Positions 18,132-27,808 are shown, counted from the first letter of the stretch. The stretch is DNA of 64,000 nt from Candidatus Enterococcus murrayae (GCF_017315985.1 NZ_JAFLVR010000008.1:62839-126838); one strand, 5' to 3'. The notes: a model not told the origin generated them from the sequence alone. Made by a program: numbers and translations.

Positions 18132-18524
18132 ATGGATAAACAAGAATGGATCAATATCGCTGTCGAAGCACTGGACAAAGCGTATGTCCCATATTCAAAA
18201 TTTCCAGTAGGCGCCTGTCTTGTAACAAAGGAAGGCAAAGCCTATCAAGGCATTAATATTGAAAATGCTTCTTACGGCTTATCAAATTGTGCAGAACGTA
18301 CAGCCTTTTTCAAAGCTGTTTCAGAGGGTGAAAGAGAATTTAGTCACTTAGTCATTGCCGGTCACACACCAGAACCTATCTCTCCATGCGGCGCTTGCCG
18401 CCAAGTCATGGCAGAATTTTGTGACCCAGCAATGCCAGTAACCTTAGTCGGTGACAACGGTGTAGTCAAAGAAATGACCGTTGAAGGCTTACTGCCATAT
18501 TCCTTCACTGATAAAGATTTATAA
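18132..18524 (+). CDS. cdd: Cytidine deaminase
   Basis: Deaminates (deoxy)cytidine to (deoxy)uridine, feeding Pdp. A 130-residue tetrameric-type enzyme. Zinc ligands appear in NCAERTA (Cys near 53 with the catalytic Glu) and PCGACRQ (two Cys near 86-89). GGAGGAGACATTTC precedes the ATG, 18 bp after deoC. Confidence 0.96.
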   Translation: MDKQEWINIAVEALDKAYVPYSKFPVGACLVTKEGKAYQGINIENASYGLSNCAERTAFFKAVSEGEREFSHLVIAGHTPEPISPCGACRQVMAEFCDPAMPVTLVGDNGVVKEMTVEGLLPYSFTDKDL

Positions 18525-18585
18525 ACCATGTTCATTCAGTCGCAGGACTGTTGAAAAAAATTCATATTTAGGGGGCTTTACAGAA

Positions 18586-19683
18586 ATGAAAAAAGCAAAA
18601 TTATTTAGCCTAGGTACCGTGGCGATGGCAGCATTGCTAGCTTTAGGAGCATGCGGCGGCGGTGGCGGCGGAAAAACTGATTCTTCAGGCGGAGCGGCTA
18701 AAGAAGATTCAAAACACAGTGTTGCAATCGTAACAGACATTGGCGGAGTGGATGACCGTTCGTTTAACCAAAGTGCTTGGGAAGGTCTTCAAGCTTGGGG
18801 TAAAAAACATGACATCAAAAAAGGTAATGGCGGATATAACTATATCCAATCAAACGATGCTTCTGAATATGAACAAAATATCTCACAAGCTGTTACTAAC
18901 GGATTCAAAACAGTCTTCGGTGTAGGTTATCTATTAGCTGATCCAATCTCAGCAGCAGCTGATCAAAATGCAGATACAAACTTTGTTATCATCGACTCAG
19001 TTATCGACGGTAAAGACAATGTCGCTTCGGCAACATTTAAAGACCAAGAGGCAGCTTACCTAGCAGGTGTAGCAGCAGCTGAAACAACAAAATCTAACAA
19101 AGTCGGTTTTGTTGGTGGTGAAGAAGGTGCCGTTATCGACCGCTTTGAAGCTGGTTTCGTTAAGGGTGTAGAAGATACTGCTAAAAAATTAGACAAAGAT
19201 ATCTCTGTTAAGGTTGAATATGCTGCTTCATTTGGTGACCCAGCTAAAGGGAAAGCTCTTGCAGCAAACATGTACAACAGCGGAATCGACATTATCTATC
19301 ATGCTTCAGGCGGTACAGGCCAAGGGGTCTTCTCAGAAGCTAAAGCGCGTAATGAAAAATTAGATGAAGCTGACAAGCTTTGGGTTATCGGTGTTGATAG
19401 CGACCAACAAAAAGAAGGTAAATACAAATCTAAAGACGGTAAAGAAAGCAACTTCTGTTTAACATCAACACTTAAAGGTGTAGGCGCAGCAGTTCAAGAT
19501 ATCTCTACTCGTGCATTAAAAGATAAATTCCCTGGTGGCGAACACTTATCATATGGTTTGAAAGACGGCGGTGTTGATTTAACTGACGGATTCCTTTCAG
19601 ACGATGCAAAAGCAGCGGTTAAAGAAGCGAAAACACAAGTTTCTGACGGCGACATCAAAGTTCCAGAAACACCAGAAAAATAA
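18586..19683 (+). CDS. BMP-family nucleoside-binding lipoprotein of an ABC importer
   Basis: A 365-residue surface lipoprotein that binds nucleosides outside the membrane. The signal peptide ends in the lipobox LGAC with lipidated Cys23, followed by a glycine run. SVAIVTDIGGVDDRSFNQSA begins the Bmp domain, and GFVGGEEGAVIDRFEAGF is also typical. ATG at 18586 has GGGGGCTTTAC upstream; a longer frame from 18481 overlaps cdd and destroys the signal peptide. It is followed by a strong terminator and then the ABC genes, an arrangement that gives more binding protein than transporter. Confidence 0.92.
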   Translation: MKKAKLFSLGTVAMAALLALGACGGGGGGKTDSSGGAAKEDSKHSVAIVTDIGGVDDRSFNQSAWEGLQAWGKKHDIKKGNGGYNYIQSNDASEYEQNISQAVTNGFKTVFGVGYLLADPISAAADQNADTNFVIIDSVIDGKDNVASATFKDQEAAYLAGVAAAETTKSNKVGFVGGEEGAVIDRFEAGFVKGVEDTAKKLDKDISVKVEYAASFGDPAKGKALAANMYNSGIDIIYHASGGTGQGVFSEAKARNEKLDEADKLWVIGVDSDQQKEGKYKSKDGKESNFCLTSTLKGVGAAVQDISTRALKDKFPGGEHLSYGLKDGGVDLTDGFLSDDAKAAVKEAKTQVSDGDIKVPETPEK

Positions 19684-19693
19684 TCATTGAGGT

Positions 19694-19735
19694 GACCATA
19701 GCCTCCGGCCAAACGAGGCTATGGTCTCTTTTTTT
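19694..19735 (+). terminator. Intra-operon terminator between the BMP lipoprotein and ABC genes
   Basis: GACCATAGCCTC (19694-19705) and GAGGCTATGGTC (19715-19726) form a perfect 12-bp stem followed by TCTTTTTTT. No new promoter was clearly seen before the ATPase gene, so read-through likely sets the ratio of binding protein to transporter. Confidence 0.9.
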
Positions 19736-19856
19736 AAAGCTAAGTCTTCTTTTTTTAGCCAAGTCTCAACCTGTGTTGGATTTGGCTAAGGGAAGAACGC
19801 CCTTAACGTTGCAATGTTTTGTCAGGTTTGAAAAAGCGATAGGATGTGAAAAGAAA

Positions 19857-21419
19857 GTGACAGAAGAACAAAATGTCATTGAGATGCGCAATATCACCAA
19901 GCAATTTGGCACGTTTAAAGCAAATGACAACATCAATCTACAGGTTCGAAAAGGCGAGATCCATGCACTTTTAGGAGAAAACGGCGCCGGTAAATCTACA
20001 CTGATGAATGTTTTGTCGGGGTTATTGCAGCCAACTTCTGGTGAAATTTTGATGGATGGTCAAAAGGTGGATATCTCAAGTCCAACTAAAGCCAATCAAT
20101 TAGGGATTGGGATGGTCCATCAGCATTTCATGTTAGTTGATGCCTTTACCGTCACAGAAAACATTATTTTAGGCAGCGAGCCAAAGAAAAATGGCATGCT
20201 GGACCAAAAGAAAGCCAAAGCTGAAATTGTCCGATTGTCTGAAGAATATGGATTGAAGGTTGATCCAGATGCGTACATTCGTGATATTTCAGTAGGGATG
20301 CAGCAACGGGTCGAGATTTTGAAAACATTGTACCGCGGTGCGAATGTTCTAATCTTTGATGAACCGACCGCTGTATTGACACCGCAGGAAATCGATGAGT
20401 TGATCATGATTATGGAAGGCCTGATTAAAGAAGGCAAATCAATTATTCTGATTACTCATAAGCTAGATGAGATCAAAAAGGTTGCGGATCGTTGTTCAGT
20501 TATTCGTCGTGGGCAATACATAGGAACGGTCGACGTGAAAGATGTCAGCTCACAGCAATTAGCCGATATGATGGTCGGACGCTCTGTTTCATTTAAGACA
20601 GACAAAATTGCAGCAAAACCAGGTGAAGTGGTTCTTTCAATTAAAGATTTAGTTGTAAAAGAAAGCCGTGGATTAGAAGCAGTGAAGAGCTTATCGCTGG
20701 ATGTTCATCGTGGTGAGGTCGTTGGGATTGCCGGAATCGACGGCAACGGACAGACTGAATTGATCCAAGCATTAACGGGTCTGCGAAAAGTCGAAAGCGG
20801 AACAGTAACAATCAATGGAAAAGATGTGACAAGCAAAGCACCGCGTCAAATCACTGAGACAGGTGTGGGTCATGTACCGGAAGACCGGCATAAATATGGC
20901 TTGATCTTGCCGCTTCCTTTATCAGAAAATATCGCTTTGCAGTCTTATTATCATGCGCCATTTAGTAAAAATGGTATTTTAAATTATGGTGAGATTGATC
21001 GGTATGCAAAACGCTTGATTGAAGAATATGATGTACGGACCACGGGTGAAAAAGCTCCGGCTGCTTCGCTTTCAGGTGGGAACCAGCAAAAAGCAATCAT
21101 TGCTCGCGAGGTCGACCGCGATCCGGACCTATTGATTGTCTCGCAGCCAACTCGCGGACTCGATGTAGGAGCGATCGAATATATTCATAAGCGCTTAGTC
21201 GAGCAACGTGATAAGCAAAAAGGGGTACTGTTAGTAAGTTTTGAGTTAGATGAAATTTTGAATGTCTCTGACCGTATCGCGGTTATTCACGCAGGGGAGA
21301 TCGTTGGTATCGTAGATCCGAAAGAAACTTCTGAAAATGAGCTGGGATTATTGATGGCCGGCTATAGTTTAGAAGAAGCGCGAGCAGAATTAGCAAAGGC
21401 TGGTGAGACAAATGAATGA
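19857..21419 (+). CDS. Nucleoside ABC importer, duplicated ATPase subunit
   Basis: A 520-residue protein with two tandem ABC domains, as in sugar/nucleoside importers (YufO/NupO type). Domain 1 has Walker A GENGAGKST and Walker B VLIFDEPTAVL. Domain 2 has a degenerate Walker A GIDGNGQTE and the signature LSGGNQQKA, with LLIVSQPTRGLD as Walker B. I place the start at the GTG at 19857, the usual family N-terminus (VTEEQNVIEMRNITKQFG). A frame from 19692 would translate the terminator hairpin. The next gene overlaps it by 8 bp. Confidence 0.92.
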   Translation: MTEEQNVIEMRNITKQFGTFKANDNINLQVRKGEIHALLGENGAGKSTLMNVLSGLLQPTSGEILMDGQKVDISSPTKANQLGIGMVHQHFMLVDAFTVTENIILGSEPKKNGMLDQKKAKAEIVRLSEEYGLKVDPDAYIRDISVGMQQRVEILKTLYRGANVLIFDEPTAVLTPQEIDELIMIMEGLIKEGKSIILITHKLDEIKKVADRCSVIRRGQYIGTVDVKDVSSQQLADMMVGRSVSFKTDKIAAKPGEVVLSIKDLVVKESRGLEAVKSLSLDVHRGEVVGIAGIDGNGQTELIQALTGLRKVESGTVTINGKDVTSKAPRQITETGVGHVPEDRHKYGLILPLPLSENIALQSYYHAPFSKNGILNYGEIDRYAKRLIEEYDVRTTGEKAPAASLSGGNQQKAIIAREVDRDPDLLIVSQPTRGLDVGAIEYIHKRLVEQRDKQKGVLLVSFELDEILNVSDRIAVIHAGEIVGIVDPKETSENELGLLMAGYSLEEARAELAKAGETNE

Positions 21420-22542
21420 TCGCTCAGAAAAAATTAGAAATATTTTAGTACCGATTATCTCAGTTATTTTAGGATTTATTCTTGGTGCTATTTTGATGTT
21501 AGTATTTGGGTTCAATCCAATCGAAGGCTACAACGCGATGTTCAGTTCGGCGTTCCAAAGTAAAATGTCCTTCGGTGAAATCTTAGTTGGTGCCGGACCG
21601 TTGATTTTTACAGCATTAGGATTTTCCGTTGCCAATTCAGCTGGATTCTTTAATGTCGGGCTCTCTGGTCAGGCTTTATGCGGCTGGGTCGCAAGTATTT
21701 GGGTAGCGCTAAGCATGCCGGATTCACCGAAAGTCGTTGTGGTCCCATTAGCAATTATTGTTGGCGCGTTGGCAGGAGCTGTAGCTGCCGCGATACCTGG
21801 TTTCCTACGGGCGTTCTTTGGAACCAGTGAAGTTATTGTTACGATCATGATGAACTATGTGATTTTGTATACCGCAAACCATATCGTAAACCATGTAATG
21901 TCACCAGATATTATTTCTAACAAAGGGGTCACAAAAGCAGTCGGGCTGAATGCTTCACTGCGCGAACCTTGGTTGACAAATATTTTTGGCGGTTCACGAG
22001 TGAACATGGGCTTTCTTTTAGCATTGATTTTCTTAGTGGTTGTTTGGTTCTTGATGAAACGTACAACACTAGGTTTTGAAATCCGTTCAGTTGGTTTGAA
22101 TCCTTTCGCGTCTGAGTATGCAGGGATGAGCAGTAAACGGACAATCGTGATTTCAATGATTATTTCCGGGGCTTTAGCCGGCTTGGGCGGTGTGGTTTAT
22201 GGTTTAGGAACATTTATGAACTACTTTGTTCAAGGAACATCTGTCAGCATCGGCTTTGACGGTATGGCGGTTTCTCTACTAGGAAACGGCAGCTCTGTCG
22301 GAATTTTATTATCCGCACTGTTGTTCAGTATTTTAAAGCTTGGCGGTCAGGGAATGCAGTTCTCAGGTATTCCTAGTGAATTAGCCAATAGTGTGATTCC
22401 ATTGATCATCTTCTTCGTAGCGATCAACTATATCGTGCGTGTGGGTCTAGCAAAAGTAATGGGTGGTAAAAAAGAAGTTGAGACTGTCCAAGAAATAGAG
22501 AGTGCTCCGAACGAAGAATCTGAAAAAGGGGGCAAAGTCTAA
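21412..22542 (+). CDS. Nucleoside ABC importer permease (first)
   Basis: A 376-residue integral membrane permease of the BPD_transp_2 family (YufP/NupP type). Roughly nine or ten hydrophobic segments; NSAGFFNVGLSGQALCGW near 70-87 is the family motif. ATG at 21412 overlaps the ATPase stop. The C-terminus is a charged Glu-rich tail. It forms the membrane channel with the next gene product. Confidence 0.92.
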   Translation: MNDRSEKIRNILVPIISVILGFILGAILMLVFGFNPIEGYNAMFSSAFQSKMSFGEILVGAGPLIFTALGFSVANSAGFFNVGLSGQALCGWVASIWVALSMPDSPKVVVVPLAIIVGALAGAVAAAIPGFLRAFFGTSEVIVTIMMNYVILYTANHIVNHVMSPDIISNKGVTKAVGLNASLREPWLTNIFGGSRVNMGFLLALIFLVVVWFLMKRTTLGFEIRSVGLNPFASEYAGMSSKRTIVISMIISGALAGLGGVVYGLGTFMNYFVQGTSVSIGFDGMAVSLLGNGSSVGILLSALLFSILKLGGQGMQFSGIPSELANSVIPLIIFFVAINYIVRVGLAKVMGGKKEVETVQEIESAPNEESEKGGKV

Positions 22543-23495
22543 TGAATATGGATTTATTAGCGTCAATTATTGCTCAGACACTTGTGTATTCTGCACCATT
22601 GATTTTAACTGCGCTTGGCGGGGTGTTTTCTGAACGAAGCGGGATTGTTAACGTTGGTTTAGAAGGAATCATGGTAGCAGGTGCCTTCAGCTCTGTCGTA
22701 TTCAATCTAGCTTTTGCCGATCAGTTCGGTGCGCTGACACCGTGGCTTGGCGTTTTAGTCGGCGGTTTAGCAGGAATGGCGTTCTCTCTGCTTCATGCAG
22801 TGGCGACAGTTAGTTTCCGCGCAGACCACATTATCAGTGGTACCGTAATGAATCTGTTAGCTCCTCCATTAGCGATCTTCTTGATCAAGGTAATTTATGG
22901 AAAAGGGCAAACAGATACGATCCAGCAACAATTTGGCTACTTTGATTTTCCTGGATTAAGCAAGATTCCAGTGATTGGGGAACTATTCTTTAAAAATACT
23001 AGTTTACCTGCATATTTCGCGATTCTAGTCGCTGTAATTTCATGGTTTGTCATTTTTAAAACACGTTTTGGTCTGCGTTTACGCTCTGTTGGTGAAAATC
23101 CGCAAGCGGCAGACACACTAGGAATCAATGTATACGCATTGCGTTATTCAGGAGTGCTGCTTTCAGGCTTCTTAGGCGGAATGGGTGGGGCAGTCTTCGC
23201 GCAATCAATCGCAGGACGTTTCGCTGCAACAACAATCGCAGGACAAGGGTTTATCTCATTAGCAGCGATGATCTTTGGTAAATGGAATCCGTTAGGTGCG
23301 ATGGGAGCCGCGATTTTCTTCGGCTTCGCGCAAAACTTGAGTATCGCAGGTTCGAATCTACCGATCATTTCACAAATCCCAGATGTATATCTGCAATCAG
23401 CACCATATGTATTGACCATCATTGTACTGGTTCTCTTCTTAGGAAAATCAGCTGCACCAAAAGCCGATGGTGTCAATTACATCAAATCAAAATAA
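22542..23495 (+). CDS. Nucleoside ABC importer permease (second)
   Basis: A 317-residue permease of the YufQ/NupQ type, paired with the previous one. ERSGIVNVGLEGIMVAGAF near 29-47 and LRLRSVGENPQAADTLGIN near 178-196 are family marks. Its ATG overlaps the previous stop by one base, with AAAGGGGGC upstream. Last gene of the importer operon. Confidence 0.92.
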   Translation: MNMDLLASIIAQTLVYSAPLILTALGGVFSERSGIVNVGLEGIMVAGAFSSVVFNLAFADQFGALTPWLGVLVGGLAGMAFSLLHAVATVSFRADHIISGTVMNLLAPPLAIFLIKVIYGKGQTDTIQQQFGYFDFPGLSKIPVIGELFFKNTSLPAYFAILVAVISWFVIFKTRFGLRLRSVGENPQAADTLGINVYALRYSGVLLSGFLGGMGGAVFAQSIAGRFAATTIAGQGFISLAAMIFGKWNPLGAMGAAIFFGFAQNLSIAGSNLPIISQIPDVYLQSAPYVLTIIVLVLFLGKSAAPKADGVNYIKSK

Positions 23496-23508
23496 TTCTT
23501 TTGTTTTT

Positions 23509-23556
23509 ACAGGGCGGGGCTATGGGACAATGTTTCTTAGTCACGCCCTTTTTTGC
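23509..23556 (+). terminator. Possible terminator after the nucleoside importer operon
   Basis: AGGGCG and CGCCCT (23510-23515 and 23546-23551) can close a loop, followed by TTTTTT. The stem is short, so support is moderate. Confidence 0.45.
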
Positions 23557-23564
23557 GAGTTCCA

Positions 23565-23722
23565 CTTCGTGCTTCAGCGCGATTAGTGGAATCGTATGCG
23601 TAGTGAGAATCGAATTTATTTTTCGCGGTTTTCGAAAAATGAGTACATTAAACCGAGATAGCTGCCAGTCCAACTTTTCGCAGTTACTCAAAGTCGGACT
23701 GGCAAAATGAAGGTTTAGAACT
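23565..23722 (+). repeat. Dispersed ~150-bp repeat, copy A before deoB
   Basis: GATTAGTGGAATCGTATGCG, then ATTTTTCG-CGGTTTT-CGAAAAAT (a hairpin), then TGCCAGTCCAACTTTTCGCA align block by block with the tandem units at 56336-56932. The end also folds as TGCCAGTCC ... GGACTGGCA. It is non-coding as far as I can see. Confidence 0.75.
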
Positions 23723-23741
23723 ATATATTGATACTTGCGCT

Positions 23742-23860
23742 TTAGTTGGATGGTAGGCGTAATGAGGATCAAACTGATTTTTTTGGTTTTTGAAAAAATC
23801 GATACCTTAAAACGAATTAGCTGCGAGTTCAATATCTTAAGCTTGTGAAAAAGTACGAGC
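23742..23860 (+). repeat. Dispersed ~150-bp repeat, copy B before deoB
   Basis: TTAGTTGGATGGTAGGCGTA, then GATTTTTT-TGGTTTT-TGAAAAAATC, then ACCTTAAAACGAATTAGCTG match copy A and the 56-kb units in the same order. The rest of the 23496-24036 gap (to about 23940) may hold a decayed inverted copy (ATACCATTCTAAG near 23871); nothing else is seen before the deoB ribosome binding site. Confidence 0.65.
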
Positions 23861-24036
23861 TTGGTATCTGATACCATTCTAAGTTTGGTAATAATTGCTT
23901 TCAGTTTACGGAACATTAAGAACCCCATATACTGAAGCAAAGTTGTTCATTTTAGTAAGATAGGCACTTTGTTAAATGAATAAGTAGACTTTGTCTTGCT
24001 TATTTAGATATAAATCAATAGAAAGAGGGAATAGAA

Positions 24037-25209
24037 ATGTTTAAGCGCATTCACTTAGTCGTTATGGATTCTGTTGGTATCGGAGAAGCACCAGATGCTG
24101 AAAAATTTGGAGATGTTGGTTCAGATACATTAGGTCATATTGCTGAAAAAGCTGGATTGACTATTCCGCATTTGGAGCAGCTTGGCTTGGGGACGATCCG
24201 TCCATTAAAAGGCGTAGAGGCTGTCGCAGATCATGATGGCTATGCGACAAAATTAGAAGAAATCTCTGTAGGGAAAGATACGATGACTGGCCATTGGGAA
24301 ATTGCCGGTTTGAACATCCAAACACCTTTCCGCGTGTTCCCAGAGGGCTTCCCGCAAGAATTGTTAGATAAAATCTCTGAGTTTTCCGGCCGCGGGATTA
24401 TCATGGGTGCTAACAAACCATACAGCGGAACGGAAGTTATTGCTGATTTTGGTGAAGAACAAATGAAGACTGGCGACTTGATTATCTATACTTCTGCAGA
24501 TCCTGTATTGCAGATCGCCGCTCATGAAGAGATTATTCCGTTAGAAGAATTGTATAAGATTTGTCAGTATGTCCGTGATATCACGAAGGATGATCCTTAT
24601 ATGATTGGACGAATTATTGCTCGTCCTTACTTAGGCGAACCTGGCAACTTCACTCGTACCAGCAATCGACATGACTACGCACTTGATCCATTTGGAAAAA
24701 CGGTCTTGGATTCATTGAAGGACAACGGTAAAGATGTGATCGCTGTCGGTAAGATCAATGATATTTTCAACGGACAAGGAATCACAGATGCCGTTCGCAC
24801 GAAGAGCAATATGGACGGTGTTGATAAATTATTGGATGTAATGAAGAAGGACTTCACCGGCTTGAGCTTTACGAACTTGGTTGATTTTGATGCTTTGTTT
24901 GGTCATCGCCGCGATGTGGTGGGCTATGCTCATGCGATCGAAGAATTTGATTTGCGGACTCCAGAAATCTTGGAAGCAATGCAGGATGACGATTTATTGA
25001 TGATTACTGCCGATCATGGGAATGATCCAACATTTACAGGAACTGACCATACGCGTGAATATGTCCCATTTTTGGTTTATAGTAAAAAAATGGCGGCACA
25101 AGGAAAACTGCCGCAGGGCTATTATTCAGATATTGCGGCGACGATTGCGGAAAACTTCGACGTGCCTGCAACTGAAAACGGTGAAAGCTTCCTAAAATTA
25201 TTAAAGTAA
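24037..25209 (+). CDS. deoB: Phosphopentomutase
   Basis: Interconverts (deoxy)ribose-1-phosphate and -5-phosphate, linking nucleoside phosphorolysis to DeoC and the pentose phosphate pathway. A 390-residue alkaline phosphatase superfamily enzyme. Metal ligands are visible in [13 protein letters not shown] at the N-terminus (Asp) and [20 protein letters not shown] near the C-terminus (Asp and His). GTMTGHWEI-type active Thr: [10 protein letters not shown] near 85. AGAGGGAATAG precedes the ATG. It heads the deoB-punA-deoD group. Confidence 0.96.
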   Translation: MFKRIHLVVMDSVGIGEAPDAEKFGDVGSDTLGHIAEKAGLTIPHLEQLGLGTIRPLKGVEAVADHDGYATKLEEISVGKDTMTGHWEIAGLNIQTPFRVFPEGFPQELLDKISEFSGRGIIMGANKPYSGTEVIADFGEEQMKTGDLIIYTSADPVLQIAAHEEIIPLEELYKICQYVRDITKDDPYMIGRIIARPYLGEPGNFTRTSNRHDYALDPFGKTVLDSLKDNGKDVIAVGKINDIFNGQGITDAVRTKSNMDGVDKLLDVMKKDFTGLSFTNLVDFDALFGHRRDVVGYAHAIEEFDLRTPEILEAMQDDDLLMITADHGNDPTFTGTDHTREYVPFLVYSKKMAAQGKLPQGYYSDIAATIAENFDVPATENGESFLKLLK

Positions 25210-25377
25210 GAAACAGGGAATAATCAGACACCAAAAAAAGGAAGCACGTCCAGCTTTTTATTGTTCATTTGAGGCAAGTCGCTTAGCCGACCATTTTCTG
25301 GAACAATGTTAAAAGAGGATAGTTTGATAATATATATGGCGAGAATTAGATTTATTAATAAGAAATAGGAGGATTTT

Positions 25378-26196
25378 ATGACAGACTTACAAGAAAAAAT
25401 TCAACAGACGGCTAGTTACATCCAGGACAAAGGAGTTGCAGACGCTGCGTTTGGTTTGATCTTAGGATCTGGCTTGGGCGAATTGGCTGAAGAGATTGAA
25501 AACCCTGTAGTGATCCCGTACAATGAGATTCCACATTTCCCCGTTTCAACAGTGGTTGGTCATGCTGGACAATTAGTTTATGGCCGCTTGGCTGGTAAAA
25601 ATGTTTTGGCGATGCAAGGTCGTTTCCATTACTATGAAGGAAATACGATGGAGACAGTGACTTACCCGGTTCGTGTCATGGCTGCGCTGGGTATCCATTC
25701 AGTGGTTGTGACAAATGCGGCTGGCGGTGTGAATGAAGGCTTCCAACCAGGGAATTTAATGCTGATCACAGACCATATTAATTTCATGGGAACGAATCCT
25801 TTGATTGGACCAAATGATGAAAATATGGGGCCACGCTTCCCAGATATGAGTGCGGCGTATACGAAGGACTATCAGGAAAAAGCACGGGAGGTTGCTGGAA
25901 AACTAGCAATCGGTTTGCAAGAAGGTGTTTATATGGGCTTCACTGGCCCAACGTATGAAACACCAGCAGAGATTCGCATGGCTCGTGCGATGGGTGCTGA
26001 TGCTGTAGGCATGTCAACTGTTCCTGAAGTAATCGTAGCGGCACATAGCGGAATGAATGTTTTAGGCGTTTCTTGTATTACCAACTTAGCCGCTGGCATG
26101 CAGGCGAATTTGAATCATGCAGAAGTGGTGGAAACGACGGAACGTGTTAAGGAAGACTTCAAAAAATTGATCAAAGAAACATTGGCAGTTTTATAG
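25378..26196 (+). CDS. punA: Purine nucleoside phosphorylase I (inosine/guanosine type)
   Basis: Phosphorolyses inosine and guanosine derivatives. A 272-residue trimeric-type PNP. Phosphate-binding GSGLGELAEEI near 30, FHYYEGN near 80, and NAAGGVNEGFQPGNLM near 112 are diagnostic. AGGAGGATTTT precedes the ATG. It lies 168 bp after deoB; that gap shows an ATTGTTC ... GAACAAT inverted repeat (about 25260-25310) but no gene. Confidence 0.94.
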   Translation: MTDLQEKIQQTASYIQDKGVADAAFGLILGSGLGELAEEIENPVVIPYNEIPHFPVSTVVGHAGQLVYGRLAGKNVLAMQGRFHYYEGNTMETVTYPVRVMAALGIHSVVVTNAAGGVNEGFQPGNLMLITDHINFMGTNPLIGPNDENMGPRFPDMSAAYTKDYQEKAREVAGKLAIGLQEGVYMGFTGPTYETPAEIRMARAMGADAVGMSTVPEVIVAAHSGMNVLGVSCITNLAAGMQANLNHAEVVETTERVKEDFKKLIKETLAVL

Positions 26197-26256
26197 AAAG
26201 TTTATTACTATAATAAACGTAATGAAAATCAATCCACTATTATGAGGAGGAATACA

Positions 26257-26961
26257 ATGAGCGTTCATATCGAAGCGAAACAAGGGGAGATCGCAGATAA
26301 AATTTTGCTGCCGGGAGATCCGTTGCGGGCAAAATTTATCGCGGAGAATTTTTTAGAGGATGCGAAATGCTATAACAACGTGCGCGGGATGTTAGGTTAT
26401 ACAGGAACTTATAAAGGTGAGCGCGTTTCCGTTCAAGGTACAGGAATGGGGATGCCATCTGCTGGGATCTATGCACAAGAGCTGATCCAATCTTATGGTG
26501 TGAAAAAATTGATTCGTGTAGGAACTTGCGGAGCGTTGTCAGAGGACGTGCATGTTCGTGACTTGATTATTGCTCAAGGTGCAGTGACAAGTTCATCAAT
26601 GGTGAAGAAACATTTCCCAGACTTCCACTTTGCACCGATCGCTGATTTTGATCTGATGATGAAGGCCTATGAAGTGGCGAAGGAAAAAGACTTTATCACT
26701 CATGTTGGAAATGTGTTGTCAGAAGATACCTTCTACAAGGATGATTTAGCACCAACCTTCAAATTAGCGGAATACGGTGTCTTAGGTGTTGAAATGGAAG
26801 CAGCGATCCTATATTACTTGGGTGCGAAATTCAATGTTCAAGCACTAGGCATCATGACAGTCAGCGACCATATGGTGACTGGCGAAGAAACAACTTCGGA
26901 AGAACGCCAAAATACGTTTAAAGACATGATGTATGTTGGATTAGAAACGCTTATTGCTTAA
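26257..26961 (+). CDS. deoD: Purine nucleoside phosphorylase, DeoD type
   Basis: Hexameric PNP acting on adenosine and other purine nucleosides. 234 residues. [19 protein letters not shown] near 17-35, [12 protein letters not shown] near 87 and [12 protein letters not shown] near 178 are family marks. ATG at 26257 follows GAGGAGGAATACA; a frame from 26242 overlaps that site. It ends the purine/deoxyribose group and is followed by a strong terminator. Confidence 0.95.
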   Translation: MSVHIEAKQGEIADKILLPGDPLRAKFIAENFLEDAKCYNNVRGMLGYTGTYKGERVSVQGTGMGMPSAGIYAQELIQSYGVKKLIRVGTCGALSEDVHVRDLIIAQGAVTSSSMVKKHFPDFHFAPIADFDLMMKAYEVAKEKDFITHVGNVLSEDTFYKDDLAPTFKLAEYGVLGVEMEAAILYYLGAKFNVQALGIMTVSDHMVTGEETTSEERQNTFKDMMYVGLETLIA

Positions 26962-26963
26962 GA

Positions 26964-26990
26964 AATCAGGGCTGCGGCCCTGATTTTTTT
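26964..26990 (+). terminator. Rho-independent terminator after deoD
   Basis: AATCAGGGC and GCCCTGATT with a 4-base loop, followed by T7. Confidence 0.92.
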
Positions 26991-27002
26991 ATATCATAAG
27001 AA

Positions 27003-27056
27003 TGCCTTTCCTATGAAAAACGCTCAGCGTCGGAGCATGGGAAAGGTCTTTTTGTA
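27003..27056 (+). terminator. Second hairpin after deoD
   Basis: CCTTTCCTATG (27005-27015) and CATGGGAAAGG (about 27037-27047) pair with one mismatch and are followed by TCTTTTT. Probably a back-up terminator. Confidence 0.5.
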
Positions 27057-27080
27057 TTTAAAAAGTTCATTCATCGGGGG

Positions 27081-27132
27081 TATGGTCCGCAAAAACAAAA
27101 TATCATCATTTTTTTTGTTTTTGCGGACCATA
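27081..27132. repeat. Perfect 20-bp inverted repeat before the sugar-acid PTS operon
   Basis: The arm TATGGTCCGCAAAAACAAAA at 27081-27100 is repeated as its exact reverse complement at 27113-27132, with a 12-base loop. It is not followed by a canonical T-run. It lies 50 bp before the first gene of the operon, so an operator or mRNA leader structure is likely. Confidence 0.85.
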
Positions 27133-27181
27133 TCAATATTTTTCAGATCATGTAAGAATATGATCAAAGGAGATGAGCTAT

Positions 27182-27808
27182 TTGAAAAAAATCAAAACAA
27201 CCAAATTTATGTATGACATCGGAGCATTAGCGATCGTAAGAACGGAAACATTTGAACGGGCATCAGAAATTGCTGAGGGTTGTATTGCAGGGGGAGTTCC
27301 CATAATGGAAATGAGCTTCACTTTGAACAATGCAGGTGAGATTATTCAACAGTTGAAAGAAAAATACGGTGTCTCATTGTGTGTGGGAGCGGGCACGGTA
27401 TTAGATTCCGAAACTGCGCGGTATGCAGTCATGAAAGGTGCAGACTTTATTATTTCTCCAAATTTTGATTTAGGTGTTGCACAAGTATGTAACCGCTATC
27501 AAATACCGTATGCACCGGGATGTACGAGTATCTCTGAAGCTGTAGAAGCGTTAAGTGCAGGCGCAGCATTCATCAAAGCTTTTCCAATTTCAGATTTTTA
27601 TGGCAACCAATTGGTGAAAGTCTTTAAGACGCCGATTCCAGATATGCCGATCCTGGCTAGTGGTGGAATCACTTTAGACAATTTAGATCAATGGATGAAA
27701 AATGGGACAGATATTTGTGGTTTTGGCTCATTACTTACTAAGGGAACGTCAAAAGAGATCGAATACAACGCAAAAAGAATTTCGGAAATTATTTCAGAAT
27801 ATCGATAG
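27182..27808 (+). CDS. KDPG/4-hydroxy-2-oxoglutarate aldolase (Eda family)
   Basis: A class I aldolase of the Eda family, expected to cleave a 2-keto-3-deoxy-phospho-sugar acid to pyruvate plus an aldehyde. Seen: CVGAGTVLDSETA near 65, Schiff-base Lys in AFIKAFPISDFYG near 128, and ILASGGITLDNL near 157. I choose TTG at 27182: AAAGGAG lies 9 bp upstream and abuts the ATG at 27173, which is thus too close. About 208 residues, family-like. It is the first gene of a mannose-family PTS operon; substrate unknown. Confidence 0.85.
   Translation: MKKIKTTKFMYDIGALAIVRTETFERASEIAEGCIAGGVPIMEMSFTLNNAGEIIQQLKEKYGVSLCVGAGTVLDSETARYAVMKGADFIISPNFDLGVAQVCNRYQIPYAPGCTSISEAVEALSAGAAFIKAFPISDFYGNQLVKVFKTPIPDMPILASGGITLDNLDQWMKNGTDICGFGSLLTKGTSKEIEYNAKRISEIISEYR

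Noticed and set aside
18481-18585. Longer start of the BMP lipoprotein
   Set aside because: Overlaps cdd and places a charged stretch before the signal peptide; the ATG at 18586 has a clear ribosome binding site and lipobox.
19692-19856. N-terminal extension of the ABC ATPase
   Set aside because: It would translate a terminator hairpin and has no homology to the family; GTG at 19857 gives a normal start.
23282-23940. ORFs on both strands in the nup-deoB gap
   Set aside because: They overlap the permease gene or are made of repeat sequence; no ribosome binding site or recognisable protein.
27013-27216. 67-aa ORF over the inverted repeat
   Set aside because: Low-complexity residues from the repeat, no ribosome binding site, overlaps the aldolase gene start.
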